Of a DNA stretch of 64,000 nucleotides, positions 36,940 through 46,992 are shown one piece after another; position 1 is the first letter of the stretch, and each line of letters begins with the position of its first letter. Source of the stretch: Pantoea cypripedii. GTDB lineage: Bacteria; Pseudomonadota; Gammaproteobacteria; Enterobacterales; Enterobacteriaceae. The DNA lies in the NCBI RefSeq assembly GCF_002095535.1, contig NZ_MLJI01000001.1, positions 3,275,832 through 3,339,831 on the forward strand. Direction: 5' to 3'. A program made the position numbers and the translations under genes. The notes beneath the pieces are model-generated. The model did no database searches. It had not been told where the DNA came from and was given only the letters and a program-made list of their open reading frames with translations.

Positions 36940-37785
36940 ATGGCAACTAAAGCAAAGCGTTTTCGCATCGCAACGGAAGGCGCAACGACCGACGGGCGCG
37001 TGATTTCCCGCGAGTGGATCACGCAGATGGCAAAAAACTATGACCCGGCCGTGTACGGTGCCCGCGTCAACATGGAACACATCAAGGGTTATGCCGCTGA
37101 CAGTACATTTCGCCGCTTTGGCGATGTGACGAAAGTCGAGGCGGAGGAAATCACCGACGGCGCGCTGAAAGGCAAGCTGGCCCTGTATGGCTATATCGAT
37201 CCCACTCCTGATCTGGTTGACCTGACCAAAGCCCGGCAGAAGATTTACACCTCAATCGAGGTCAACCCAAAATTTGCCGACACCGGCGAGGCTTATCTGG
37301 TTGGTCTGGCCGTGACCGATGACCCGGCGAGCCTCGGCACGGAATACCTGAGCTTCAGCGCCAGCGCCAAAGCGAATCCGCTGGCGTCCCGCAAGCAGGA
37401 CAAAGACAACCTGTTTACCGCCGCCGAGGAAACCCTGATCGAGTTCTACGAAGAAGCCGACCCCGGCCCGTCACTGCTGACCCGCGTAAAAGAGCTGTTT
37501 TCCCGCAAAGAGAAAACGGATGGCGAGCGCTTCAGCGACGTAAGCGCGGCCGTTACGGCGGTGGCCGAGCAGGTCCAGCAGAACAGTGAAACCGCATCAC
37601 AGCAGCTGGTAACGCTGGAGAAAACTTTCTCTGACCGCCTTGAGGTGCTGGAGAAACAGACCGGCGAAGACCGCGAGGCCATGAGCGCGCTACAGGACAA
37701 ACTCAAGAAAACCGACGGCAGCTTTTCCCGCCGCCCGCCGTCAACCGGTGGCGACGGCAAGAGCAGCGCACAGACCGACTGCTGA
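36940..37785 (+). CDS. O: Capsid scaffold and protease O
   Basis: Internal scaffold and serine protease of P2-type procapsids. 281 residues (P2 O 284). The P2 triad Asp19-His48-Ser107 corresponds here to Asp18 (TTDGRV), His47 (NMEHIKGY) and Ser105 (YTSIEVNPK). The C-terminal half is a helical scaffold (QQLVTLEKTFSDRLEVLEK). Confidence 0.94.
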   Translation: MATKAKRFRIATEGATTDGRVISREWITQMAKNYDPAVYGARVNMEHIKGYAADSTFRRFGDVTKVEAEEITDGALKGKLALYGYIDPTPDLVDLTKARQKIYTSIEVNPKFADTGEAYLVGLAVTDDPASLGTEYLSFSASAKANPLASRKQDKDNLFTAAEETLIEFYEEADPGPSLLTRVKELFSRKEKTDGERFSDVSAAVTAVAEQVQQNSETASQQLVTLEKTFSDRLEVLEKQTGEDREAMSALQDKLKKTDGSFSRRPPSTGGDGKSSAQTDC

Positions 37786-37834
37786 TAGCGTCCAGTCTGA
37801 GAACACCCCCGAATACTGATAAACAGGAATGCTA

Positions 37835-38070
37835 ATGCGCCAGAACACCCGCTTTAAATTTAACGCTTACATGTCCCGCCTGGCCGAGCTGAACGGCGTC
37901 GAAACCGGCGACATGAACAAGAAATTCACCGTCGAGCCGTCGGTATCGCAGACCCTGATGAACCGTGTGCAGGAGTCATCTGAGTTTCTGACCCGCATCA
38001 ACATCGTGCCGGTGACGGAGATGAAGGGCGAGAAAATCGGGATCGGCGTGTCCGGTTCGATTGCCAGCAC
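37835..38070 (+). CDS. N: Major capsid protein N, N-terminal fragment
   Basis: Starts MRQNTRFKFNAYMSRLAELN with an AGGA site and follows P2 gpN through EMKGEKIGIGVSGSIAST, about residue 79 of ~357. It is then cut by the join string at 38071. Truncation is due to the interrupted sequence rather than an internal stop. Confidence 0.9.
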
Positions 38071-38082
38071 CTAGCTAGCTAG
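38071..38082. other. CTAGCTAGCTAG join string in the prophage (probable assembly linker)
   Basis: Same 12-mer as at 11404-11415. It joins the start of N directly to the end of T, omitting the genes that separate them in every P2-like phage. Confidence 0.85.
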
Positions 38083-38332
38083 CGGCGCAGGCGTGGACAC
38101 TGGCGGCTTGCAGTACAGTCTCGCCACCGGCGGTGCACCTTACCGGCCGGTATCGTCGCCGTCTGCCGCTGGCGGCTACACCGACCGCAGCCAGAACACG
38201 TATCAGTATGAAATCAACATGCATGAAGGCATGAGCAAAGACGATGCGCTGGCGCTGATGGCGCAGCACCAGGCGAAACAGGAGCGCAGCCGCCAGGCAC
38301 AGAACCGCAGCAAAATGGGCTGGGAGGATTAA
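38083..38332 (+). CDS. T: Tail tape-measure protein T, C-terminal fragment
   Basis: The last ~82 codons of the gene just before U, in the place of P2 gpT (815 aa). Ends YEINMHEGMSKDDALALMAQ then HQAKQERSRQAQNRSKMGWE-D, a basic helical tail typical of tape-measure ends. A GTG at 38093 is in frame but is unlikely to be a start. Confidence 0.75.
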
Positions 38333-38335
38333 CCG

Positions 38336-38863
38336 ATGATGATGATTTACGGCATGATGCCGTTTATGCGCCAGACGCTGCCTTACGGCGAGCTTCAGCA
38401 GAATATTGATTACCGCTGGCCGACTAACAGCCGCATTGGCCTGCGCCCGGCGGCGCAGTTTATCGGGCCGGGTGATGAAAAAATCACGCTGTCGGGGGAG
38501 CTGCGACCGGAAATAACGGGCGGTGCGGTTTCCCTGCTGACGCTGCGCATTCTGGCCGATCAGGGGATGGCGTGGCCGCTGATTGGCGGTAACGGCGTGA
38601 TTTACGGCATGTACGTGATCGAGAGCATTTCTAACACGCACAGCGAGTTTTTCAGCAACGGCACGGCCAGCAAGATTATGTTTACCCTGAGCATGAAGCG
38701 CGTGGATGAGTCCCTGACGTCAATGTTTGGCGACCTGAAACAGCAGGCCGACGGATTAATCAGCGGCGTCAGCAATCTGCCCGGCCAGGTGACATCGGCC
38801 ATCAGCAGCGTTAAATCGGCGGCGGGCAGTCTTATCTCACAGGCGGGAGGCTTATCAGGATGA
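38336..38863 (+). CDS. U: Tail protein U (tail completion/assembly)
   Basis: 175 residues, P2 gpU family, needed for contractile tail assembly. Begins MMMIYGMMPFMRQTLPYGEL (the first two ATGs could both serve) and contains RIGLRPAAQFIGPGDEKITL and the GMYVIESISNTHSEFFSNG region. The C-terminal ~40 residues are Ser/Gly-rich. Stop overlaps the D start (ATGA). Confidence 0.92.
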   Translation: MMMIYGMMPFMRQTLPYGELQQNIDYRWPTNSRIGLRPAAQFIGPGDEKITLSGELRPEITGGAVSLLTLRILADQGMAWPLIGGNGVIYGMYVIESISNTHSEFFSNGTASKIMFTLSMKRVDESLTSMFGDLKQQADGLISGVSNLPGQVTSAISSVKSAAGSLISQAGGLSG

Positions 38864-40038
38864 CGGGGATAAGCAGTCTGCCAATGCAGGCCGGTGCGCG
38901 CCTGACGCCTGACTTTATGCTGACGGTCAATTCTAAAGATGTGACCGCCAATATCCGCGACCGCCTGATTTCGCTCACACTGACCGACAACCGCGGCTTT
39001 GAGGCTGACCAGCTCGACATCGAACTGGACGACGCCGACGGGCAGCTGGCGATGCCAGTACGCGGGGCCGTGGTGACGCTGTTTCTCGGCTGGAAAGGCC
39101 AGGCGCTTATCGGTAAGGGCAGTTTTACCGTTGATGAGGTGGAGCACCACGGCGCGCCGGACACGATGACCATCCGCGCCCGCAGCGCTGATTTCCGTGG
39201 TTCACTCAATTCCCGTCGTGAGGTGTCTTATCACGACACCACCCTGGGCGATATCGTCACGCAGGTGGCCGGGCGCAATAGCCTGAAACCCATGCTGGCC
39301 GATGGCTTTGCCGGGATCGCCGTGGCACATATCGACCAGACGCAGGAGACTGATGCCAAGTTTCTGACGCGCCTCGCCTCGCTTTACGGCGCAGTGGCAG
39401 CGGTGAAAGCCGGGCGGCTGCTGTTTATCCGGCCGGGGAACGGCGTCACCCTCAGCGGCAAACCTATCCCGCAGATGACCCTCACCCGAAAGGACGGCGA
39501 CCGGCACAGCTTCAGCATTGCCGACCGTGGAGCCTATACCGGCGTATCGGCCAGCTGGCTGCATACCAGAGACCCGAAGCCGAAGAAGGTGAAACTCCAG
39601 CGCAAACCCAGAGAGAAGCACCTGCGAGCGCTTGAGCATCCGGCCGCAAAAAAGACCACGGCCAAAACCACGAAAACACCGGAGGCGAAAGAGGGGGATT
39701 ATCTGGCGGGCAGTGAAGACAACGTGTTCACGCTGACGACAGTCTACTCCAGCAAAGCCACGGCCATGCGTGCCGCTAAAGCAAAATGGGAGAAGCTGCA
39801 ACGCGGTGTCGCCGAATTCTCTGTCACGCTGGCAATGGGCCGGGCCGACCTTTACCCGGAAACGCCGGTAGCCGTGAGCGGGTTTAAATCAGTGATTGAT
39901 GCACAGCCGTGGCTCATCAGTAAGGTAACTCACAGTCTGAGCAGCAGCGGTTACACCACACAGCTTGATTTTGAGGTACTGCTGTCTGATGTTGAATACA
40001 CAGCGGAAAGTGATGAAGAGTCAGGGGTTGACGATTGA
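38860..40038 (+). CDS. D: Tail protein D (late control gene D)
   Basis: 392 residues, P2 gpD family, the T4 gp27-like hub protein of the baseplate/tail tip. Typical text: SKDVTANIRDRLISLTLTDN, RGFEADQLDIELDD, GAVVTLFLGWKGQALIGKGS and VEHHGAPDTMTIRARSADF. A Lys/Thr-rich linker near residues 240-280 is phage-specific. It overlaps U and is followed by ogr. Confidence 0.94.
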   Translation: MTGISSLPMQAGARLTPDFMLTVNSKDVTANIRDRLISLTLTDNRGFEADQLDIELDDADGQLAMPVRGAVVTLFLGWKGQALIGKGSFTVDEVEHHGAPDTMTIRARSADFRGSLNSRREVSYHDTTLGDIVTQVAGRNSLKPMLADGFAGIAVAHIDQTQETDAKFLTRLASLYGAVAAVKAGRLLFIRPGNGVTLSGKPIPQMTLTRKDGDRHSFSIADRGAYTGVSASWLHTRDPKPKKVKLQRKPREKHLRALEHPAAKKTTAKTTKTPEAKEGDYLAGSEDNVFTLTTVYSSKATAMRAAKAKWEKLQRGVAEFSVTLAMGRADLYPETPVAVSGFKSVIDAQPWLISKVTHSLSSSGYTTQLDFEVLLSDVEYTAESDEESGVDD

Positions 40039-40122
40039 ATAATTTAAATTTGCAAATTAAAGTTTGATTATTCAAAATACAAACATTCCTCCTCGCCTCG
40101 CCAGTCAAAAGGATTATTCAAC

Positions 40123-40341
40123 ATGATGCACTGCCCCGAATGCCAGACTGCTGCACACGCCAAAAGCAGCCGCTATGTTTCGAAGGAAACCAAAGAGCGT
40201 TACCACCAATGCACTAACATCAATTGCAGCTGCACATTTAAAACGATGGAAAGTGTGGTTTGCCGCATAGTCACACCAGGCGTCATTAATAGAGTGCCGC
40301 TTCATGTTAACCACGAACAGCAGCCCCTTCAGCTGCACTGA
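40123..40341 (+). CDS. ogr: Ogr/Delta late-gene transcription activator
   Basis: 72-residue zinc-finger activator that lets host sigma-70 polymerase read P2-type late promoters. Four zinc cysteines: MMHCPECQ and HQCTNINCSC. The rest (SSRYVSKETKERYHQC, SVVCRIVTPG) follows the family. It is the last phage gene before attR. Confidence 0.94.
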   Translation: MMHCPECQTAAHAKSSRYVSKETKERYHQCTNINCSCTFKTMESVVCRIVTPGVINRVPLHVNHEQQPLQLH

Positions 40342-40422
40342 GCAAAGCCCGCGAAAGCGGTTTTTTTTATGTCTGCTGCCATTAGCCTTAACCGCTGCTG
40401 CCAATTTGCTGCCAACACAAAT

Positions 40423-40445
40423 AAAAAAGGGGTTAGCTTCACGCT

Positions 40446-40453
<8 letters not shown>
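40423..40453 (-). terminator. rplS operon terminator, half supplied by the phage
   Basis: On the minus strand GGGGTTAGC-GTGAA-GCTAACCCC followed by six T. One arm lies inside the att core, the other arm and the T-run lie on the phage side. Confidence 0.85.
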
Positions 40454-40881
<428 letters not shown>

Positions 40882-41646
40882 TTACTCTTCCGCATCATCG
40901 TTTTGTTGCTGCTGATGTTCCCGCTGGAATTCAGTAAGCAACCTTGCTTGCTCTACAGTCAGAGCCAGGTTTTCCAGAAGTTCAGGTCTTCTCAGCCAGG
41001 TACGGCCTAGCGACTGTTTCAGACGCCAGCGGCGAATATCGGCATGGTTCCCCGACAGTAACACTGCCGGTACATCCATCCCTTCTAACACTTCAGGTCG
41101 GGTATAGTGCGGGCAATCCAGCAAACCGTCCGAGAACGAATCCTCATCGGCTGACGCCTGTTTCCCCAGAACGCCGGGTATAAACCGGGCGACGGAGTCA
41201 ATCAACGTCATGGCTGGCAGCTCACCGCCACTGAGTACGTAATCACCGATTGACCATTCTTCATCAATTTCGGTTTGAATAACGCGCTCATCAATCCCTT
41301 CATAGCGACCACAAACCAGAATCAACTTCTGATGTGTCGCCAGTTCGCAAACGCCCTGTTGGTCAAGTTTGCGCCCCTGAGGTGAAAGATAAATCACCCT
41401 GGCCCCTTCTCCCGCCGCCGCTTTCGCTGCGGAGATGGCGTCCCGTAAAGGTTGCACCATCATCAGCATTCCCGGTCCGCCGCCGTAAGGACGATCGTCC
41501 ACGGTACGGTGCCGGTCGTGCGTGAAGTCACGCGGACTCCAGCTCTCAATGCTGAGCAGGCCATTTTTTACTGCCCGGCCAGTTACCCCGAAATCGGTAA
41601 TAGCGCGAAACATCTCTGGAAACAGGCTAATAACACCAATCCACAT
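40882..41646 (-). CDS. trmD: TrmD, tRNA (guanine-37-N1)-methyltransferase
   Basis: Methylates G37 next to the anticodon to prevent frameshifting. The ATG at 41646 ([20 protein letters not shown]) gives 254 residues; E. coli has 255. The SPOUT trefoil knot is visible as [14 protein letters not shown] and [15 protein letters not shown]. The C-terminal domain has the ETLLEN-type helix and a Gln-rich tail ([14 protein letters not shown]). Upstream in-frame ATG lies in rimM. Confidence 0.96.
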   Translation of the reverse strand: MWIGVISLFPEMFRAITDFGVTGRAVKNGLLSIESWSPRDFTHDRHRTVDDRPYGGGPGMLMMVQPLRDAISAAKAAAGEGARVIYLSPQGRKLDQQGVCELATHQKLILVCGRYEGIDERVIQTEIDEEWSIGDYVLSGGELPAMTLIDSVARFIPGVLGKQASADEDSFSDGLLDCPHYTRPEVLEGMDVPAVLLSGNHADIRRWRLKQSLGRTWLRRPELLENLALTVEQARLLTEFQREHQQQQNDDAEE

Positions 41647-41681
41647 CGCGTTCGCCGTTACGTTACCGGTTGGTCCGGAGG

Positions 41682-42230
41682 TCAAAAACCAGGATCCCAA
41701 TCTACTTCAATAGTGCCAGTAGAGAGATCGACTTTCTTGATAACCTGTTCATCAAGAAACGGTATTAACCGCTCCTGTGCACCGAATGCATCTTTCAGGT
41801 TTGCCTTTACGACGAGAACGTCGTTCGAACCGGTTTCCATCAAATCAATGACTTTACCCATTTCGTAGCCTTCGAGGTTTACTACTTTGCAACCCATCAG
41901 GTCTTTCCAGTAGTAATCACCTGCTTCCAGCGCTGGCAGTTGCGCGGAGTCAACCGTAATTTCGCAATTGGTTAACTGTGCCGCTGCATCCCGATCGTCA
42001 ATGCCTTTGACTTTGATGATCAGATCCTGATTGTGGTGCTTCCAGCCTTCCAGTTCGACCAGCTGCCATTGACCGGCGTGCTGAATAAACCAGGGCTGAT
42101 AGTCAAAGATACTTTCGGCTTCTTCGGTGGAAGAAAACACTTTGAGCCAGCCCCGAATGCCGTAAGCGGCACCCATCTTCCCCAATACAATTGGGTTAGC
42201 GGGAGGCTGTGCTGCAGGTTTTCTGCTCAT
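41682..42230 (-). CDS. rimM: RimM, 16S rRNA processing / 30S maturation factor
   Basis: Binds S19 and helps the 30S head mature. The ATG at 42230 ([20 protein letters not shown]) gives 182 residues as in E. coli. N-terminal RimM domain has [17 protein letters not shown]; the C-terminal PRC barrel has [12 protein letters not shown]. Ends [18 protein letters not shown]. Confidence 0.95.
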   Translation of the reverse strand: MSRKPAAQPPANPIVLGKMGAAYGIRGWLKVFSSTEEAESIFDYQPWFIQHAGQWQLVELEGWKHHNQDLIIKVKGIDDRDAAAQLTNCEITVDSAQLPALEAGDYYWKDLMGCKVVNLEGYEMGKVIDLMETGSNDVLVVKANLKDAFGAQERLIPFLDEQVIKKVDLSTGTIEVDWDPGF

Positions 42231-42248
42231 GCTCACCACCGTGACAGA

Positions 42249-42497
42249 TTAAGCTGCTTTTTTTGCTTCTTTGATCAGCGCGTTAACGCGATCAGAAAGC
42301 GTTGCGCCCTGGCCAACCCAGTGCTCAATACGGTCCAGATCCAGACGCAGACCTTCAGCCTGACCAGCAGCGATCGGGTTGAAGAAACCTACGCGCTCGA
42401 TGAAGCGACCGTTACGAGCATTGCGGCTGTCAGTAACGACGACCTGATAGAACGGACGCTTTTTCGCGCCGTGACGTGCCAAACGAATAGTTACCAT
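42249..42497 (-). CDS. rpsP: Ribosomal protein S16
   Basis: 82 residues from the ATG at 42497 ([20 protein letters not shown]) with a GAGGAT site; E. coli length. An in-frame ATG 29 codons upstream has no support. First gene of the trmD operon. Confidence 0.97.
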   Translation of the reverse strand: MVTIRLARHGAKKRPFYQVVVTDSRNARNGRFIERVGFFNPIAAGQAEGLRLDLDRIEHWVGQGATLSDRVNALIKEAKKAA

Positions 42498-42523
42498 AAC
42501 ATCCTCATTAGTTAATAAAACAA

Positions 42524-42551
42524 CCGGGCCCCATCGAGGAACGGGGCCCGG
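42524..42551 (-). terminator. GC-rich leader hairpin before rpsP
   Basis: CCGGGCCCC pairs with GGGGCCCGG around ten bases; on the minus strand a TTGTTTTATT stretch follows. It lies between the rpsP promoter and gene, like the attenuator-like element described for the E. coli trmD operon. It may also stop read-through from ffh. Confidence 0.6.
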
Positions 42552-42573
42552 GTGCAATATATAAAGCCCGAAA

Positions 42574-42601
42574 ATTCTACTCATTTTGGCGCAAAAAGCA
42601 A
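42574..42601 (-). promoter_or_regulatory. Candidate rpsP operon promoter
   Basis: -35 TTGCTT and -10 TAGAAT with 16-bp spacing on the minus strand, about 75 bases before rpsP. Confidence 0.5.
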
Positions 42602-42639
42602 CCTGAGCATCTCACTTTTCCGGCATTTAACCGGTCGCC

Positions 42640-44001
42640 TTAGCGGCCGGGGAATCCTGGTGGCATCATACCTTTCATGCTGCGCATCATTTTCGCCATG
42701 CCGCCCTTCTTCATTTTCTTCATCATGCGCTGCATATCATCGAACTGCTTCAGCAGTCGGTTAACATCCTGCACCTGCATGCCTGAACCCAGGGCGATAC
42801 GGCGTTTGCGTGAGCCTTTGATGATTTCCGGCTTCTCACGCTCTTTGCGTGTCATCGAGTTGATGATGGCTTCCATACGCACCAGAAGTTTATCGTCCAT
42901 CTGCGATTTCACATTATCCGGCAGCTGACCCATGCCAGGCAGCTTGCCCATCAGGTTGGCCATGCCACCCATGTTGCGCATCTGCTTGAGCTGATCAAGG
43001 AAATCGTTAAGGTCAAAGCCATCGCCGGTTTTCAGTTTCTTCGCCAGCTTTTCCGCTTGCTCGCGGTCAACCTTGCTTTCGATATCTTCGATCAGCGACA
43101 GCACATCACCCATACCCAGGATGCGCGATGCAATACGATCCGGATAGAACGGCTCCAGGGCTTCGGTTTTCTCACCGACACCCATGAATTTGATCGGCTT
43201 GCCGGTAATATGGCGAATCGACAACGCCGCACCACCGCGTGCATCACCATCGACTTTGGTCAGAATCACACCGGTCAGCGGCAGTGCTTCATTAAATGCC
43301 TTCGCGGTATTGGCAGCATCCTGACCCGTCATGGCATCGACAACAAACAGGGTTTCTACCGGATCAATCGCGGCATGCACCTGCTTGATTTCGTCCATCA
43401 TCGCTTCATCAACGTGCAGACGGCCCGCGGTATCCACGATCAGAACGTCGTAGAATTGCAGACGAGCTTCTTTCAGCGCGTTGTTCACGATATCAACAGG
43501 CTTCTGGCTCAGGTCAGACGGGCAGAAATCCACGCCAACTTGCTGCGCCAGCGTTTCCAGCTGTCTGATCGCCGCCGGGCGATAGACGTCAGCAGAGACG
43601 ACCAGTACTTTTTTCTTGTGCTTCTCACGCAGGAATTTACCCAGCTTGGCAACGCTGGTGGTTTTACCCGCACCCTGCAGACCCGCCATCAAGACAACGG
43701 CCGGTGGCTGAGCGGCCAGGTTGAGTGCATTATTTTCTGCACCCATCGCCTCGACCAGCTCATTACGAACAATTTTGATGAATTCCTGACCTGGGGTCAG
43801 GCTCTTGTTCACATCATGACCAACCGCGCGCTCTTTCACGCGGTTGATAAATTCACGCACGACTGGCAGCGCAACATCCGCTTCCAGTAGCGCCATACGC
43901 ACTTCGCGCAGCGTGTCTTTAATGTTGTCTTCGGTCAGCCTTCCGCGGCCGCTAATATTGCGCAGGGTTTGCGACAAACGATCGGTTAAATTATCAAACA
44001 T
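42640..44001 (-). CDS. ffh: Ffh, signal recognition particle protein
   Basis: The SRP54 GTPase that, with 4.5S RNA, delivers inner-membrane proteins to FtsY. 453 residues as in E. coli. N-domain helices, then the G-domain with GLQGAGKTTSVAKLG (G1), DTAGRLHVDEAMMDE (G3) and TKVDGDARGG (G4). The methionine-rich M-domain closes it (MQRMMKKMKKGGMAKMMRSM). Divergent from ypjD. Confidence 0.97.
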   Translation of the reverse strand: MFDNLTDRLSQTLRNISGRGRLTEDNIKDTLREVRMALLEADVALPVVREFINRVKERAVGHDVNKSLTPGQEFIKIVRNELVEAMGAENNALNLAAQPPAVVLMAGLQGAGKTTSVAKLGKFLREKHKKKVLVVSADVYRPAAIRQLETLAQQVGVDFCPSDLSQKPVDIVNNALKEARLQFYDVLIVDTAGRLHVDEAMMDEIKQVHAAIDPVETLFVVDAMTGQDAANTAKAFNEALPLTGVILTKVDGDARGGAALSIRHITGKPIKFMGVGEKTEALEPFYPDRIASRILGMGDVLSLIEDIESKVDREQAEKLAKKLKTGDGFDLNDFLDQLKQMRNMGGMANLMGKLPGMGQLPDNVKSQMDDKLLVRMEAIINSMTRKEREKPEIIKGSRKRRIALGSGMQVQDVNRLLKQFDDMQRMMKKMKKGGMAKMMRSMKGMMPPGFPGR

Positions 44002-44167
44002 GCTCTCTCACTTAAAAACATAGCGAGGCCGCCAGGGCGACACAATGCGGCGGATTATAACACGAAGCCAAGACGATCTCTGCAATTGCCCTTCAGATCG
44101 TTTGGAGCCTGATGCGGCAAACGTTATACTGCTTTTTTCCTTATCTGACCGACACCTGAAAGGATCT

Positions 44168-44966
44168 ATGTTCGTTTCTGCGATCGTGGCGCTGTTCGCC
44201 TACTCTATCAGCCTTGCTCTGATCATACCCAGCCTGTTGAAACGCAACGGTGGCTGGCGACGCCTTGCGGTACTTTCCGCCTGTGTGGCGCTGATCGCCC
44301 ATGCCATCGCGTTGCAACAACGTATTTTGCCGTCGATAACGGCCAAAATCTCAGCCTGTTGAACATCGGTTCGCTGGTGAGCCTGCTGATCTGTTCGATT
44401 ATGACCATAGTGGCGTCACGCAATCGTGGCTGGCTGCTGCTGCCTATCGTTTACAGCTTTGCGTTGATTAATCTGGCCTTTGCCACGTTCGTGCCCAACG
44501 CGTTTATTACCCATCTGGAAACCACGCCGGGCATGATGATTCACATCGGCCTATCGCTGTTTGCCTATGCCACCCTGATCATTGCTGCCCTTTATGCGTT
44601 GCAGCTGGCGTGGATTGACTATCAGTTAAAAATAAAAAGCTGGCGTTCACCCAGGATATGCCACCGCTGCTCACCATTGAGCGCAAGATGTTCCACATCA
44701 CTCAGGTTGGTGTGGTGCTGCTGACGCTGGTGCTGTGCACCGGCCTGTTCTATATGCACAATCTGTTCAGCGCCGAGAATGTGGACAAAGCGGTACTCTC
44801 AATCATTGCCTGGTTCGTCTATATCGTTCTGCTCTGGGGACACTACCACGAAGGCTGGCGCGGTCGCCGCGTCGTCTGGTTCAATTGCAGCGGTGCGATT
44901 CTGCTGACCATGGCTTACTTCGGCAGCCGTGTGCTGCAGCACCTGCTTACTCAATCGTCTCACTAA
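44168..44966 (+). CDS. ypjD: YpjD, cytochrome c assembly-like inner-membrane protein (two frameshifts)
   Basis: An eight-helix membrane protein of the CcsA/CcmC-like family (heme-handling WWD relatives); role unclear. Starts MFVSAIVALFAYSISLALIIP with AAAGGA. The frame breaks twice: near 44331-44336 (after LQQRILPS; one base restores DNGQNLSLLNIG) and in the A5 run 44628-44632 (one A restores YQLKNKKLAFTQDMPP). Corrected length is 266 residues (E. coli 263). The rest is highly conserved, including FYMHNLFSAENVDKAVL, so sequencing error is likelier than decay. Confidence 0.85.
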
Positions 44967-44979
44967 AGGAATTTTTGCG

Positions 44980-46265
44980 TTGGAACATGTTTCAACCACC
45001 ACGCTGATCATCACCCTGGTCATCATGGTGCTGGTCTCGGCCTATTTCTCCGGTTCAGAGACCGGCATGATGACGCTCAACCGATACAAACTGCGCCATC
45101 AGGCTAAAAACGGGCATCGCAGCGCGCGCCGCGTCGAAAACTTGCTGCGTCGCCCGGATCGACTGATAAGCCTGGTGCTAATCGGCAACAACCTGGTCAA
45201 TATCCTGGCTTCAGCGTTAGGCACTATTGTTGGCATGCGTTTATACGGTGACGCTGGCGTCGCGATAGCAACCGGCGTGCTGACTTTCGTGGTGCTGGTC
45301 TTCGCTGAAGTGCTACCCAAAACCATCGCGGCGCTCTATCCAGAGAAGGTCGCTTATCCCAGCAGTTTTCTGCTTGCTCCGCTGCAATATGTGATGCTGC
45401 CGCTGGTATGGCTGCTCAACACCATCACTCGCATTCTGATGCGGATGGTTGGCATTAAAACAGATGGCTCAATCAGCTCGGCATTAAGTAAAGAAGAGTT
45501 GCGCACCATCGTGTATGAGTCACGCAACCTGATGTCACGGCGTAATCAGGATATGTTGCTGTCAGTGCTCGACCTGGAAAAAGTCGGCGTCGAAGACATC
45601 ATGGTGCCGCGCAACGAGATTGTTGGCATCAATATTAATGACGACTGGAAATCGATTGTTCGTCAGCTCAGTCATTCACCGCATGGTCGCATCGTGTTAT
45701 TCCGTGATTCACTGGATGATTGCGTTGCCATGCTACGGGTACGCGAAGCCTGGCGCATGATGACCGAGAAAAAAGAATTCAACAAAGAAACGCTGCTACG
45801 CGCAGCCGATGAAATCTACTACGTGCCGGAAGGTACCCCGCTTAACGTGCAGCTGGTTAAATTCCAGCGCAATAAAAGAAAGTGGGTTTAGTCGTGGATG
45901 AGTATGGTGATATCAAAGGCCTGGTGACCATCGAAGATATTCTTGAGGACATCGTAGGCGATTTTACCACCTCCATGTCCCCGACACTGGCCGAAGAGGT
46001 GATGCCGCAGAACGACGGTTCAGTTCTGATTGAAGGCAGTGCGAACATTCGTGAAATTAACAAGGCTTTTAACTGGTCTTTACCGGAAGAAGAAGCCCGC
46101 ACCATTAACGGCATGCTGCTGGAAGTGTTGGAAGAAATCCCTGAGGTCGGCACCCAGGTACTCATTGGTAAGTACGATATCGATATTCTCGATGTGCAGG
46201 ACAACATGGTGAAGCAGGTGCGCATTACGCCCCATACGCCGCTTAAATCTTCCATCGGCTCCTGA
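44980..46265 (+). CDS. corB: CorB (YfjD), CNNM/CBS-domain membrane protein (frameshifted)
   Basis: Family of CNNM-type magnesium/cobalt transport proteins. The start is TTG at 44980 (LEHVSTTTLIITLVIM) with AAAGGA, as in E. coli. Order: DUF21/CNNM membrane domain (1-~180), two CBS domains (~205-330), CorC_HlyC domain (~345-425). One base is missing in the A4 run 45874-45877; adding an A gives FQRNKKKVGLVVDEYGDI and a 428-residue protein, the E. coli length. Confidence 0.88.
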
Positions 46266-46276
46266 AATAGAACATA

Positions 46277-46306
46277 AAAAAATGCCGCGACTATCGCGGC
46301 ATTTTT
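46277..46306. terminator. Bidirectional terminator between corB and luxS
   Basis: ATGCCGCGA-CTA-TCGCGGCAT with A-run left and T-run right, between convergent genes. Confidence 0.9.
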
Positions 46307-46325
46307 CTTTCTGCATCAGCTGCAA

Positions 46326-46841
46326 CTAGATATGCAGTTCCTGCAGTTTTTCTTTTGGCAGCTTCAGATCTTCGTTGTAGTTAACACCGATCTCACTTGC
46401 CAGCACGTTGCGCGCAATTTGCTGCGCTTCATCCAGCGAATGCAGCTTGTAGCTACCACACTGATACTCGTTCAATTCCGGGATCTGGTTCTGCTCTTTG
46501 ACTTTCAGAACGTCTTCCATCGCCCCTTTCCACGCTTTTGCCACACGCTGCTCATCCGGCGTGCCAATCAGGCTCATATAAAAACCGGTACGGCAGCCCA
46601 TCGGCGAAATATCGACGATTTCCACGCCTTCACCATTCAGGTGGTTACGCATAAATCCAGCGAAGAGGTGCTCCAGTGTATGGATGCCGCGCTCGGTCAG
46701 GATTTCCTTGTTCGGCCGGCAGAAACGCAGGTCAAAAACGGTGATGGTATCGCCATGAGGAGTTTTCATGGTTTTTGCTACGCGTACTGCGGGCGCCGCC
46801 ATGATGGTGTGATCTACAGTAAAACTATCCAGCAGTGGCAT
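46326..46841 (-). CDS. luxS: LuxS, S-ribosylhomocysteine lyase
   Basis: Cleaves S-ribosylhomocysteine to homocysteine and the AI-2 precursor DPD. 171 residues from the ATG at 46841 with a strong AGGAGGTGA site. The metal ligands are His54 and His58 (HTLEH, with catalytic Glu57) and Cys128 (YQCGSY). MicA is encoded divergently 73 bases away. Confidence 0.97.
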   Translation of the reverse strand: MPLLDSFTVDHTIMAAPAVRVAKTMKTPHGDTITVFDLRFCRPNKEILTERGIHTLEHLFAGFMRNHLNGEGVEIVDISPMGCRTGFYMSLIGTPDEQRVAKAWKGAMEDVLKVKEQNQIPELNEYQCGSYKLHSLDEAQQIARNVLASEIGVNYNEDLKLPKEKLQELHI

Positions 46842-46880
46842 ATTGTCACCTCCTGTTTTGAGAATTTTTTTTAAAACGAT

Positions 46881-46908
46881 GAAACTTTTCGGTTCGCCCA
46901 ACGTCTGA
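46881..46908 (+). promoter_or_regulatory. Sigma-E promoter of micA
   Basis: -35 GAAACTT (consensus GGAACTT) and -10 GTCTGA separated by about 16 bases; predicted start G at 46915. Confidence 0.65.
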
Positions 46909-46914
46909 ATATAT

Positions 46915-46992
46915 GAAAGACGCGCATTTGTTATCATCATCCCTGACAACAGAGATGTTAATTCGGCCACATTGATTGTGGCCTTTTCTTTT
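46915..46992 (+). ncRNA. micA: MicA small RNA (sigma-E regulon)
   Basis: Begins GAAAGACGCGCATTTGTTAT, the conserved 5' seed that pairs with ompA and other porin mRNAs with Hfq. Ends in the terminator GGCCAC-ATTGATT-GTGGCC plus T-rich tail. Located between luxS and gshA as in E. coli. The middle loop (GACAACAGAGATGTTAATTC) differs from E. coli. Confidence 0.9.

Noticed and set aside
35931..36950. 339-codon plus-strand frame opposite gene P
   Set aside because: Shadow of terminase P caused by codon bias; no homology and it overlaps the real divergent promoter region.
46266..46325. corB next to luxS, unlike E. coli, taken as a possible misassembly
   Set aside because: I recall corB-luxS adjacency in Yersinia-type genomes, so this is probably the older order and E. 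coli is rearranged. The terminator between them is normal and no join string is present.
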